Below, one piece after another: positions 27,090 through 39,673 of a stretch of 64,000 bases of DNA. Position 1 is the first letter of the stretch, and the number at the start of each line of letters is the position of its first letter. The position numbers and the translations under genes were made by a program. This DNA comes from Actinoplanes derwentensis (GTDB lineage: Bacteria; Actinomycetota; Actinomycetes; Mycobacteriales; Micromonosporaceae), in contig NZ_LT629758.1 in NCBI RefSeq assembly GCF_900104725.1, forward strand, positions 8,828,001 through 8,892,000, read 5' to 3'. The notes below the pieces were generated by a model. It searched no databases. It was given only the letters and a program-made list of their open reading frames with translations, and was not told the origin of the DNA.

Positions 27090-28615
27090 GAGGTCTCCCG
27101 GGTCAGCCAGCGCAGGGTCGCCGGTGTGGTGGTTCGGGGCGCGGGAACGGTCAGCGCCAGTGCGAAGGCCGGGGCCGGTGGCGGCGCGGCGAGGTCGGTG
27201 TAGAGAGCGCCGTACACCCGGGTGACCCGGTCGACGGTGAAGTGGTTGAGAGCCCGGCGGCGGGCCGCCTCGCCGAGTGCCCGGCGACGTTGTGGCGAGC
27301 GCAGCAGCCCGACGACGGCGATCGCCAGTTCGGACGGGTCCCCGGCGGGCACCAGGAGCCCGGTGTCGCCGAGTGTCTCGCCGGCCGGGCCGATGTCCAC
27401 GCCGACCACGGCTCGGCCCGACATCATGGCCTCCACCAGCCGGTACGGCGGGTCAGCCGGTCCCGGCACGTGCGCCACGACCTGCCCGACGGTGTAGCGG
27501 TCGCGGGGGTCGGCGGGCAGCGGGTGCATCCGGACCGCCCGGCCGAGCCCGGTTCGTTCGATCTGGTCGGCGCAGTGCTCCTCGTGGGCGGCGGTGACCC
27601 CGACCAGGTGCAGCACCGCCCCCGGCAATGCTGCCGCGACCTCGGTGAACGCGTCCAGCACCAGGGTCAGCCCGCTGTCCGGTCCGCCGCTGCCGGCCCA
27701 CACCACGGTCGGTGTCTCGGCCGGTTCGGCGGCTCCCGGGTATTCGCGCGGGTCGACTCCGGCGGGCACCTGGACGAGCCGGCCCGGCCGGGCGCCGTGT
27801 TCCAGGGCCCAGCCGTGGTGGTAGGTGCTCAGCGGCGCGATCAGTTCGGCTTCGGCGTACCCGGTGCGGGCCACCGATCGACGGAACCGACGCAGCACCG
27901 TGCGGACTCCCGCGGACAGCCGGTCCTCGGCGGGCCGCTGCCGGAGTACCGCCGCCCGCGCTTCGGTGAGCAGCAGGGGAGTGCCGGTGCGCCACCGTCC
28001 GGCCAGTGCCGCGAGCAGCGGAGTGGTCCCGCCCACGCAGTGCACCAGGTCCACTTCGGGCAGCGGTACGGTGACCGCGCGCAGGGCGTGCCGCAGCAGG
28101 GTCGCCGCGGTTCGGGCGTCGCGCACGCTGAGCCGGGGCAGCGGTTCCCGGCCGTCGACGGCACCGGCCTGCCGCCACGCTTCCAGCAGCGCCTCGGTGA
28201 GCGGGAGTGCGGCCAGCGGGCCGGCGTTGACCTGTTCGCCGTCCGGCGGGCAGAGTTCGGCGACCCGGCGCAGCCCGTCGGCGAACAGGTCGGTGACCGG
28301 CGTCTCGTCACCGAGCAGGCCCCGGCAGAGCAGGGCTGCGGCGTCGGCGGCGCCGTCCGGGGTGGTGCCGCGCCGGCGTTCGGCCCGGGACTGGTCGCGG
28401 CCCAGCGCGACGGCGCGCGCCGAGTCGACGTGGAGCGGGAGCGGGTACGCCGGCGCGGACGGCAGTTCACGGTCCGTGACGGTCAGCAACTCGAAGCGGA
28501 ACCGGCGCAGCCCCTCCACGAGGGTCCGGCACCATCCACCGAGGGCGTCCCGCCGGTACGGGTACCCGCCGCCGGTGAGCAGACAGATGCGCTCGCGCGA
28601 CGGGTTCGGATTCAC
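27086..28615 (-). CDS. PelF-like (DUF3492) GT4 glycosyltransferase
   Basis: A 509-aa cytosolic GT-B enzyme. The N-terminus (RICLLTGGGYPYRRDALGGWC) matches the DUF3492 domain of PelF, the GT4 polymerase of Pel polysaccharide. The C-terminal half has the donor-binding pattern PPYRLVEAMMSGRAVVGVDIG with TGLLVPAGD, where Glu in the EAM segment is the family acid. GTG 28615 is chosen because homology starts there; no good ribosome binding site precedes it. It is the first gene of a three-gene coupled unit with a membrane protein and a Spherulin-4 protein, a composition known from Pel loci. Confidence 0.8.
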   Translation of the reverse strand: MNPNPSRERICLLTGGGYPYRRDALGGWCRTLVEGLRRFRFELLTVTDRELPSAPAYPLPLHVDSARAVALGRDQSRAERRRGTTPDGAADAAALLCRGLLGDETPVTDLFADGLRRVAELCPPDGEQVNAGPLAALPLTEALLEAWRQAGAVDGREPLPRLSVRDARTAATLLRHALRAVTVPLPEVDLVHCVGGTTPLLAALAGRWRTGTPLLLTEARAAVLRQRPAEDRLSAGVRTVLRRFRRSVARTGYAEAELIAPLSTYHHGWALEHGARPGRLVQVPAGVDPREYPGAAEPAETPTVVWAGSGGPDSGLTLVLDAFTEVAAALPGAVLHLVGVTAAHEEHCADQIERTGLGRAVRMHPLPADPRDRYTVGQVVAHVPGPADPPYRLVEAMMSGRAVVGVDIGPAGETLGDTGLLVPAGDPSELAIAVVGLLRSPQRRRALGEAARRRALNHFTVDRVTRVYGALYTDLAAPPPAPAFALALTVPAPRTTTPATLRWLTRETS

Positions 28616-29300
28616 GCTGGAGGCAACGACACAACCGGCCGAAGTTACCGGAGCATGTCGGCTAGGCGACACAACTAAGTACCTTTTCACCCTATTTGTT
28701 ATCCACTTTTGCCCGTTTATGCCCGAAAGGCCGCGAGAAGCAGGTGGTCGGGGTGCCTCTCCAGACGCCGCGACCTCGCCGATCCGTTCCGTGATCACCC
28801 GGACGCGGTCCGGTGACGGCGTGCCGGACGGGAGCGGTCCGGTTGCCGAACGGGAGTGATGTGAAGCGGGCACCCATATCAGATCTTGCGAAAACGGGCC
28901 TCCCGACATGCCCGCCAAAGATGCATAACGCCTGCTGGGGTGCCCTGGTGGCGTGATTCACTGAGCTCGGGAGGCCAACCGGCACGGCCTCGGCTTGACG
29001 GAGGATGGGTATCAGCGGACTATGGAGTTGAAGCCAGTCGCGCCTACTCATGCCTTTGATTAATCGAGTCTCGGATCGGTCGGGCCTTGATGTGATCGGG
29101 GTCTGAGGTCCCGCACCAATCGGAGCCCCGCAGTTTCTCTGGCGGGTTTCTGCGCTCATGCGTGCCCTTGAGTGTTTTGGTGTGCCAGTTCGCACTTGAG
29201 TCAACACTGCGTACTGATCAATGCACTGGGCGCCACGTTGGCCGGCTTTTCCGGCAACGCATCACAAAATACGAGACGCAACGCGTCACAAGGAGTCACG
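28616..29300. other. 685-bp intergenic region
   Basis: Upstream of both the PelF-like gene (minus) and the small coiled-coil gene (plus), with lower GC than its surroundings near 28670-28720 and 29030-29290. TTGACG (28995-29000) is 17 nt from GACTAT (29018-29023), a weak promoter candidate for the plus strand. I see no tRNA, no riboswitch motif and no reading frame with coding-like third positions. Confidence 0.4.
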
Positions 29301-29495
29301 ATGGCGAAGGCCCTCTTCGGCCACGTAGGTGCGGCGCCCGACCGGCGCCTCCTCGACGAGGTCACCCGACTGCGCTCCCGGGTTCAGTCCCTGGAGTTCG
29401 ATGTAACCCGCCTGCAGGCGGAGAACGACCGTCTCGCGGCAGCGGCCGCCGAGGCAGATGAGTTCGCCCGGCTCACCGAGCCCGCTCTGACCTGA
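29301..29495 (+). CDS. small coiled-coil protein, function unknown
   Basis: A 64-aa protein with a strong AAGGAG ribosome binding site 6 nt before ATG 29301. After AKALFGHVG it forms a leucine-heptad coiled coil (LLDEVTRLRSRVQSLEF and DVTRLQAENDRLAAA). The shape recalls short DivIVA or septum-associated helices conserved in actinobacteria, but I do not recognise a named family. It is monocistronic: a terminator follows at 29583. Confidence 0.8.
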   Translation: MAKALFGHVGAAPDRRLLDEVTRLRSRVQSLEFDVTRLQAENDRLAAAAAEADEFARLTEPALT

Positions 29496-29582
29496 GTCAC
29501 CCGAATGCCGGAGGGTGTCGCGGGGTGACCAGTCGGCATTCACATCCCCTCGTACGACAGACGATCTGAAGACGCAGTGAAG

Positions 29583-29623
29583 AAAAAGCGCGCCTCCACT
29601 CACGTGGCGGCGCGCAGCTTTTT
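29583..29623 (+). terminator. intrinsic terminator after small coiled-coil gene
   Basis: Left arm AAAAAGC plus GCGCC (29583-29594) pairs with GGCGC and GCTTTTT (29609-29623), with a 3-nt bulge on the right arm and a T-run at the end. It separates the small gene from smc; the A-run also allows function on the other strand. Confidence 0.75.
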
Positions 29624-29707
29624 GACCACGTGATTCCGCTGCTGGGCAGCACCGGACGGGTAGCCTGCGTGCCAGCAGACGTACCCGGCCGACCCACTCG
29701 GAGATCC

Positions 29708-33289
<3,582 letters not shown>

Positions 33290-33297
33290 AGGAACAG

Positions 33298-33912
33298 ATG
33301 CGCGACCGCGCCCAGGCACTGTTGATCGACCTGGACGGCGTGCTGCGCCGCTGGGACCCGGCCCCGATGATCGCTGTCGAGCTCGAGTACGGCCTCAAGC
33401 CCGCGTCACTGCTGGAGACGTCGATGTCGTGGGACATCTACCAGCCCGCGATGTCCGGCGAGATCACCGACGCCGAGTGGATGAAGCTGGTGGCCGACCG
33501 GCTGCCCCTGGAGGCCCCGGCGGCCACCGCGGCCGTCGCCGCCTGGCAGGAGTACCGCGGCGAGGTCGACCCGGACGCGCTCGCCCTGGTCCGGGCGGCC
33601 CGGGCCGGCGGTCGCACGGTCGCCATCGCCACCAATGCCACCGACCGGCTCCGCGCCGACCTGGACACGCTCGGCCTCACCAGCGAGGTCGACCTGGTCC
33701 TCAGCTCCTGGGAACTGAAGGTGCACAAGCCGGCCCCGGAGTTCTTCCAGCAGGCCTGCCTGGCCGTCCGGACCGTGCCGAAACGGGTGCTCTTCGTGGA
33801 CGACGACGACCGGGTGATCCGTGGCGCCCGCGCGTCGGGTCTCGCCGGTTACCGCTGGGCCGGGCCGGAACACGTCCCCTACCTGCGCAAGGTCCTCGAC
33901 CTGCCGGAATGA
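33298..33912 (+). CDS. HAD-superfamily hydrolase (subfamily IA)
   Basis: A 204-aa hydrolase. Motif I DLDGV (D11, D13), motif II IATNATDR (Thr/Asn in the middle), Lys of motif III in the LKVHKPAP segment, and motif IV FVDDDDRVI are all present, with a helical cap between motifs I and II. The substrate, a phosphate ester or haloacid, is unknown. ATG 33298 is 8 nt past smc with GAGGAAC upstream, so it is probably cotranscribed with smc. It faces the PhoD-like gene, with 1 nt between the stops. Confidence 0.88.
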   Translation: MRDRAQALLIDLDGVLRRWDPAPMIAVELEYGLKPASLLETSMSWDIYQPAMSGEITDAEWMKLVADRLPLEAPAATAAVAAWQEYRGEVDPDALALVRAARAGGRTVAIATNATDRLRADLDTLGLTSEVDLVLSSWELKVHKPAPEFFQQACLAVRTVPKRVLFVDDDDRVIRGARASGLAGYRWAGPEHVPYLRKVLDLPE

Positions 33913-33913
33913 G

Positions 33914-35596
33914 TCACGTGGTGGGGCGGTAACTGACCGACGCCACGCTCTGCAGCGCTCCTTCCTTCGTGGTGCCCTCGATCTCTGCGGTGGCCAGCTG
34001 TCCGTCCAGCCGCAGGGTGCCGATCGCGTTGCCGAAGTACGGCTTGGCCAGCCGTTTCCAGTGCAGCGCGGGTTTGCGGACCGACAGGGTCCGGGCCAGT
34101 GCCCGGACCAGCTGCGCGGCCGGCCGGGTCCAGGCGATCTTCATCAGCGGCCGCATCGGCAACGGCACCTCGTTGTGGATCGGCGAGCAGGTGAGCTGGA
34201 AGACCGGGGTGGTCATGGCGTGCCCGAAGTCGGCCCGCGCCACGTAGGAGTGGTGCACGTCACCGGAGAGCACGCTGATCGAGGCCGGCGCGGCATAGGC
34301 GCCGCCGGCTCCGATCCGTTTGCCGTCACCCAGCTCGCCCTCGCCGAGACGCCGGAACAGTTCGCCCAGAGCCGCGAACGACTTACCGAACGCCGCCCAG
34401 TGCTCCAGGTCGAAGGCGCGCCGCACCTTCTCCCCGAACGCGGCCGCCCGGCGGTTCGGGGACTCGGCGAGCTGTTCGTTCCACGCCTCCAGATAGTGGA
34501 TGGCCGGAGGCATCAGCCACGGTAGTGACGACCCGATGACCAGGTGGTCGTAGTCGCCGTGGGCCTGGTCGAGGAACCAGTTCCACTCGGCGGCCGGCAG
34601 CATCGACCGGGCGCCCGGGGTGAGCACCCGGTTGCAGCGGTTGTCGAGCACGACCAGCCGGGTGCGGCCCAGGTCCAGGGCATAACTCCACTGGTACGGC
34701 ACGTCGGTGTTCTCCGCCGACTCCGGCTCGTCCACCTGGAGGCCGAAATCGTGCAGCAGGTCGGTGGCGTCGTCGACCGCCGTCACCTTCTGCAGCAGCG
34801 GATCGGCGGCCAGCTCGTCCGGGCTCATGTTGCCCAGGTGCTGATAGACCCAGTAGGAGGCGAGACCGGCCGAGATCCGCTCCCGCCACCACGGCTCCCG
34901 GGCCATGTCGGCACGCCACGACGCCGAGGTGTTCCAGTCGTCGATCACCTCGTGGTCGTCGAAGATCATCACGCTCGGCACGGTGGCGAACAGCCAGCGC
35001 ACCTCCGGGTCGCGCCACGACTCCAGGTACAGCTTCGTGTACTCCTCGAAGGTGACCACCTGGTCCTCCGGGCCCTGGTGACCGGCCTTGCGGCGGCGCC
35101 GGATGAACTTGCGCACCTTGGCCGAGGTCTCGTCCGCGTACACCTGGTCACCGAGCAGCACCAGCAGGTCGGGACGGGCCTCCGGGTCGGCCATCAGCCG
35201 GCGTGAGTAGGCGTCCAGCGCGTCCGGGGGCAGGTGGCGCCGGCTCGACTCCGGGGTGGCCTCCCGGCAGGACCCGAAGAGCAGCGTCACCGGCTGCTCC
35301 CGGTCGTCGGCGGCCCGGGTGCGGATCACCGAGGGCGGGTACTCGGAGTCGGCCTCGGGCCAGACCTGCCGGTCATCGAGATAGAGGCGGTACGCGTTCG
35401 CCGAGTCGGGCGCCAGTCCGTCGACCGTGACGATCGAGTAGTGGTGGCCGTACGCCGAGAAGGTCCGCGCCGACCCGGCGCCCGCCTGGTCGACCTCGAC
35501 CCGCACCGAAGCGGGTTCGCTGGTCTCCAGCCAGAGGGTCGCGCGGTCGCCGTCGACGCGCCGGAGCACCGGGCCGATTAGCAGTTGAGCGGTCAC
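33914..35596 (-). CDS. PhoD-like metallophosphatase, no secretion signal
   Basis: A 560-aa protein of the alkaline phosphatase D family: an N-terminal fibronectin/Ig-like domain (LIGPVLRRVDGDRATLW) and a calcineurin-fold domain with LLGDQVYADE (near 149), FDDHEVIDDWN (near 212) and LSGDVHHSYVA (near 445) providing metal ligands. Classic PhoD is exported by Tat, but this protein starts directly at the domain, with no RR signal or hydrophobic segment, so it may be cytosolic or a different phosphodiesterase. It is alone on the minus strand, between the HAD gene and ftsY. Confidence 0.88.
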   Translation of the reverse strand: MTAQLLIGPVLRRVDGDRATLWLETSEPASVRVEVDQAGAGSARTFSAYGHHYSIVTVDGLAPDSANAYRLYLDDRQVWPEADSEYPPSVIRTRAADDREQPVTLLFGSCREATPESSRRHLPPDALDAYSRRLMADPEARPDLLVLLGDQVYADETSAKVRKFIRRRRKAGHQGPEDQVVTFEEYTKLYLESWRDPEVRWLFATVPSVMIFDDHEVIDDWNTSASWRADMAREPWWRERISAGLASYWVYQHLGNMSPDELAADPLLQKVTAVDDATDLLHDFGLQVDEPESAENTDVPYQWSYALDLGRTRLVVLDNRCNRVLTPGARSMLPAAEWNWFLDQAHGDYDHLVIGSSLPWLMPPAIHYLEAWNEQLAESPNRRAAAFGEKVRRAFDLEHWAAFGKSFAALGELFRRLGEGELGDGKRIGAGGAYAAPASISVLSGDVHHSYVARADFGHAMTTPVFQLTCSPIHNEVPLPMRPLMKIAWTRPAAQLVRALARTLSVRKPALHWKRLAKPYFGNAIGTLRLDGQLATAEIEGTTKEGALQSVASVSYRPTT

Positions 35597-35737
35597 CGGA
35601 CACTGCCGGGGGTGTGACGCATTGGGGGGTCCTCCACACCGGGTACAAGGGGCGCCCCATCCTCCGTCACCAGGGCCTGGAATCGCCAGTGCGCTACCTC
35701 CGCTACGGCCGGACGGCTCATCTGTCAGGATTCGGGC

Positions 35738-36904
35738 ATGGAATACGTGGTCGCCGCAGTGATCCTGCTCGTCGTCCTGATCGTGGGCGCGGTCGGACTG
35801 GTGGTGCCGAAGATGCGCCGCCGCGATCTTCCGCCGCCGCCCACGGTGCCCACGGTGCCGGCTGAGCAGGAGATCCCGCCGCTCGTCGAGAAGCCGGCTC
35901 CGCCCGTCATCGTGGACGAACCGGTCGTGGAAGAGCCGGAGCCGGTCGTCGAGGCACCGGTCATCGAGACGCCGGAACCCTCCGCCGGCCGTCTGGTCCG
36001 GCTGCGCGCCCGGCTGGCCCGGTCACAGACCGCCCTCGGCCGCGGTCTGCTCAGCGTCCTCTCCCGGGACCACCTGGAAGAGGAGGACTGGGAGGAGATC
36101 GAGGAGAGCCTGATCACCGCGGACGTCGGGATCGAGGCCACTCAGGTGATCGTCGAGCGGCTGCGTGAGCGGGTCCGGGTCCTCGGTTCCCGGACCGTCG
36201 CCGAGGTCCGCGAGCAGCTCGTCGAGGAACTCGTCGCCGCTCTGGAACCCGACATGGACCGCAGCCTGAAGACCGCCCCGCACGACGGCCGCCCGGCGGT
36301 GGTCCTGGTCGTCGGGGTGAACGGCGCGGGCAAGACCACCACCTGCGGCAAGATCGGCCGGGTGCTGATCGGCGACGGCGGCACCGTGCTGTTCGGCGCG
36401 GCCGACACGTTCCGGGCCGCGGCCGCCGACCAGATCCAGACCTGGGGCGAGCGGGTCGGTGCCGAGACCGTGCGCGGGCCGGAGGGCGGCGACCCGGCCA
36501 GCGTGGCGTTCGACGCGGTGAAGCGGGGCATCGACTCCGGCGTGGACACCGTGCTGATCGACACCGCGGGCCGGCTGCAGAACAAGGTCGGCCTGATGGA
36601 CGAGCTGGGCAAGGTCAAGCGGGTGGTGGAGAAGCACGGCGCGGTCGACGAGACCCTGCTGGTGCTGGACGCCACAACCGGTCAGAACGGTCTGGAGCAG
36701 GCCCGGGTCTTCACCGAGGTGGTGGACGTCACCGGGGTCGTGCTGACCAAGCTGGACGGCACGGCCAAGGGCGGCATCGTCATCGCGGTGCAGCGCAAGC
36801 TCGGCATCCCGGTGAAGCTCGTCGGCCTCGGTGAGGGACCCGACGATCTCGCCCCGTTCGAGCCCAAGGCCTTCGTGGAAGCTCTTATCGGTTCCGACGC
36901 GTAG
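35738..36904 (+). CDS. ftsY: signal recognition particle receptor FtsY
   Basis: FtsY binds the SRP (Ffh-4.5S RNA) and hands ribosomes to SecYEG. The 388-aa protein has one N-terminal transmembrane helix (about residues 4-24), an acidic/proline-rich linker (PPTVPTV through VVEAPVIE), the N domain, and a G domain with GVNGAGKTTTCGK (about 193), DTAGR, and TKLDGTAKGG. It is typical of actinobacterial FtsY. Ffh is usually near, after glnD, but it is not in this window. Confidence 0.97.
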   Translation: MEYVVAAVILLVVLIVGAVGLVVPKMRRRDLPPPPTVPTVPAEQEIPPLVEKPAPPVIVDEPVVEEPEPVVEAPVIETPEPSAGRLVRLRARLARSQTALGRGLLSVLSRDHLEEEDWEEIEESLITADVGIEATQVIVERLRERVRVLGSRTVAEVREQLVEELVAALEPDMDRSLKTAPHDGRPAVVLVVGVNGAGKTTTCGKIGRVLIGDGGTVLFGAADTFRAAAADQIQTWGERVGAETVRGPEGGDPASVAFDAVKRGIDSGVDTVLIDTAGRLQNKVGLMDELGKVKRVVEKHGAVDETLLVLDATTGQNGLEQARVFTEVVDVTGVVLTKLDGTAKGGIVIAVQRKLGIPVKLVGLGEGPDDLAPFEPKAFVEALIGSDA

Positions 36905-36947
36905 GCTCTTGGGGAGTTGTGGGGCTGATTCATCTGGGAGGCCGTTG

Positions 36948-37745
36948 GTGACGCATGAGCCGGTGCGCGAGATTCCGCTGCACGGTGGCAACGTCAGTAC
37001 GGTCTCCCGGATCGGTGACACGGTCCGGCGTAACGCGGGGCCGTGGACACCGGCCGTGCACGCACTGCTGATCCACCTGGAGCGGGTCGGTTTCACCGGC
37101 TCGCCGCATGCCCTCGGGATGGACGAGAAGAACCGCGAGGTCCTCTCCTACCTGGACGGCGAGTGCGGGGAGTACCCGTTGGCCCCGCACTGGGTGACCG
37201 AGGAAGCGCTGGTCACCGTCGCGACGATGCTGCGGATGTTCCACGACGCGCAGTACGGGTTCGTCCCCCCGCCCGGCTCGGTGTGGCGCTCGTTCGGGCC
37301 GCCCCCGCCGGACACCGAGGTGATCTGCCACCACGACGCGGCCCCGCACAACGTGGTCTGGCGCCCGGACGGCACCCTGGCGCTGATCGATTTCGACCTG
37401 GCTTCGCCGGGCTCACGGCTCTATGACGTGGCGTACGCCGCATGGACCTGGGTTCCCCTCTTCAGTGACCGGGACTCGTACACGCTCGGGTGGAAGCGCC
37501 CGAACCGGCCGCGCCGGCTGCGGCTGTTCGCCGACGCGTACGGGCTGATCCCCCGGGACCGGCACCGGCTCGTCCGGACCATAAGGAAACGGATCGTCGA
37601 CCACGTCGAGGGCATCCGCCGGATGGCCGCGGCCGGTGACCCGGCGTTCGTCCGGATCGTGCACAAGGGCCACCTGCGCCGGCCGATGCGGGACCTGCGA
37701 CTGCTCGACTACGAGCGTCACACGTTGGAGTACGCACTCCGCTGA
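36948..37745 (+). CDS. aminoglycoside-phosphotransferase-fold kinase
   Basis: A 265-aa protein with the APH/choline-kinase fold. The catalytic loop HHDAAPHNVV (near residue 128) holds the H-x-D-x4-N motif and IDFDLASPGSRLYDVAYA is the metal-binding segment. The N-terminal lobe is short. Substrate unknown: small hydroxylated metabolite, sugar or aminoglycoside are all possible. GTG 36948 has GGGAG 7 nt upstream; the frame is open further into ftsY. It sits between ftsY and amtB, an insertion relative to the mycobacterial order. Confidence 0.85.
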   Translation: MTHEPVREIPLHGGNVSTVSRIGDTVRRNAGPWTPAVHALLIHLERVGFTGSPHALGMDEKNREVLSYLDGECGEYPLAPHWVTEEALVTVATMLRMFHDAQYGFVPPPGSVWRSFGPPPPDTEVICHHDAAPHNVVWRPDGTLALIDFDLASPGSRLYDVAYAAWTWVPLFSDRDSYTLGWKRPNRPRRLRLFADAYGLIPRDRHRLVRTIRKRIVDHVEGIRRMAAAGDPAFVRIVHKGHLRRPMRDLRLLDYERHTLEYALR

Positions 37746-37772
37746 GGTCGGTACACGGTCTGTGAGCTTTTC

Positions 37773-37809
37773 TTCACACGTCGGAAACACGCCGTCACTC
37801 GCCGGTAAT
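37773..37809 (+). promoter_or_regulatory. candidate GlnR operator upstream of amtB
   Basis: TTCAC-n6-GAAAC-n5-GTCAC-n6-GTAAT, 112 bp before the amtB start, resembles the actinobacterial GlnR box (GTnAC-n6-GAAAC-n6 repeated), with one spacer 1 nt short. The amtB-glnB/K-glnD operon is a well-established GlnR target in streptomycetes. This call is by eye. Confidence 0.55.
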
Positions 37810-37920
37810 CGCGTCAAGACCGTGCGCGAAACAGGGGGACGGAAAGCTTCCGCGCATCCGGCCAGGGGCGATGTAGCCACGCTGAGCCGCGAGGAGGGAT
37901 TCCGACTTTAGGAGGCCGGC

Positions 37921-39297
37921 GTGCCTGAACCGACGATTGATACTGGCAACACCGCCTGGCTGCTTATCTCCAGTGCGATCGTGTTGCTTATGACCCCTGG
38001 CCTGGCGCTGTTCTATGGCGGCCTGAACCGGTCCAAGGGTGTTCTGAACATGATCATGATGAGCTTCAGTGCGATGGGGCTCATTTCCATTCTGTGGTTC
38101 TTCTACGGATTCTCTCTCGCCTTCGGCTCCGACACCGCGAGTGTGATCGGCAACGTCGGTGACTACCTGGGCACCAAGACCTTCCTCGCCGAGGGCGACC
38201 TGTGGGGCGCCACCGCTGAGAACCCGAGCGGTACCGGTATCCCGCTCTACGTCTTCATGGCGTTCCAGATGATGTTCGCCATCATCACCGTCGCCCTGAT
38301 CAGCGGCGCGATCAGTGACCGCGCCAAGTTCGGCGGCTGGCTGGTCTTCGCCGGTGCCTGGGCCACCCTGGTCTACTTCCCGGTCGCCCACTGGGTCTGG
38401 GGCGGTGGCTTCATCGGCGCCGGTCTCGGCGCGCTGGACTTCGCCGGTGGTACCGCGGTGCACATCAACGCCGGTGCGGCCGCGCTGGCTCTGGTGCTGG
38501 TCCTGGGCAAGCGGGTCGGCTGGCCGCGTGAGGCGATGAAGCCGCACAACGTGCCGTTCGTCGCGCTCGGTGCCGGTCTGCTGTGGTTCGGCTGGTTCGG
38601 CTTCAACGCCGGCTCCGAACTGACCGCCGACGCCGTCACCGGTCTCGCCTTCATCAACACCCAGCTCGCGACCGCTGCCGCGGTTCTCGGCTGGCTGATC
38701 GTCGAGAAGATCCGCGACGGCAAGCCGACCCTGGTCGGTGCTTCCTCCGGTGCTATCGCCGGTCTGGTCGCCATCACCCCGGCCTGTGCCTTCGTGACTC
38801 CCTGGGCTGCGACTCTGCTGGGCCTGCTCGCCGGTGTCGTCTGTGCTCTGGCGATCTCGCTGAAGTACAAGTTCGGCTTCGACGACTCGCTCGACGTGGT
38901 CGGCGTGCACTTCGTCGGCGGCTGGATCGGCTGCCTTTGGATCGGCCTCTTCGGCACCAGCGACGTGAACGCGCTGGTCTCCAACGAGGGCCTGTTCTAC
39001 GGTGGCGGCGTCAATCAGCTCGGCATTCAGGCGCTCAGCGCCCTGATCGTCACGGTCTACTCGTTCGTCGTCGCCTTCATCCTGGGCTTCGTGATCAACA
39101 AGACCATCGGCTTCCGTCTCGACAAGGACGCCGAGATCGACGGTATCGACCTGGCCGAGCACGCCGAGAGCGCCTACGACACCACCCCCTCCGGTGGTGG
39201 CAGCGGTGGCGGTGCCTTCGCGATGGCCGGCATCAAGCCGGGCGCCGCGACTTCGGCCGAGGATGACACCCCGGTCAGCGAGAAGATCTCCGGTTAA
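37921..39297 (+). CDS. amtB: ammonium transporter
   Basis: AmtB conducts ammonium/ammonia across the membrane as a trimer. The 458-aa protein has eleven membrane helices and the family motifs ALFYGGLNRSKGVLNM (first helix region), the twin histidines in the pore helices (VHINAG and VGVHFVGGWIG), and the pattern FGWFGFNAGS. The C-terminal tail after TIGFRLDKDAEIDGIDL, which contacts PII proteins, is kept, then a Gly/Ser stretch. GTG 37921 has TAGGAGG just upstream. It leads the amtB-glnB-glnD operon. Confidence 0.97.
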   Translation: MPEPTIDTGNTAWLLISSAIVLLMTPGLALFYGGLNRSKGVLNMIMMSFSAMGLISILWFFYGFSLAFGSDTASVIGNVGDYLGTKTFLAEGDLWGATAENPSGTGIPLYVFMAFQMMFAIITVALISGAISDRAKFGGWLVFAGAWATLVYFPVAHWVWGGGFIGAGLGALDFAGGTAVHINAGAAALALVLVLGKRVGWPREAMKPHNVPFVALGAGLLWFGWFGFNAGSELTADAVTGLAFINTQLATAAAVLGWLIVEKIRDGKPTLVGASSGAIAGLVAITPACAFVTPWAATLLGLLAGVVCALAISLKYKFGFDDSLDVVGVHFVGGWIGCLWIGLFGTSDVNALVSNEGLFYGGGVNQLGIQALSALIVTVYSFVVAFILGFVINKTIGFRLDKDAEIDGIDLAEHAESAYDTTPSGGGSGGGAFAMAGIKPGAATSAEDDTPVSEKISG

Positions 39298-39669
<372 letters not shown>

Positions 39670-39673
39670 TCCG

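Noticed and set aside
28616..29300. tRNA or structured RNA in the long gap before the small coiled-coil gene
   Set aside because: No T-loop or anticodon-stem pattern; no long stem found by eye.
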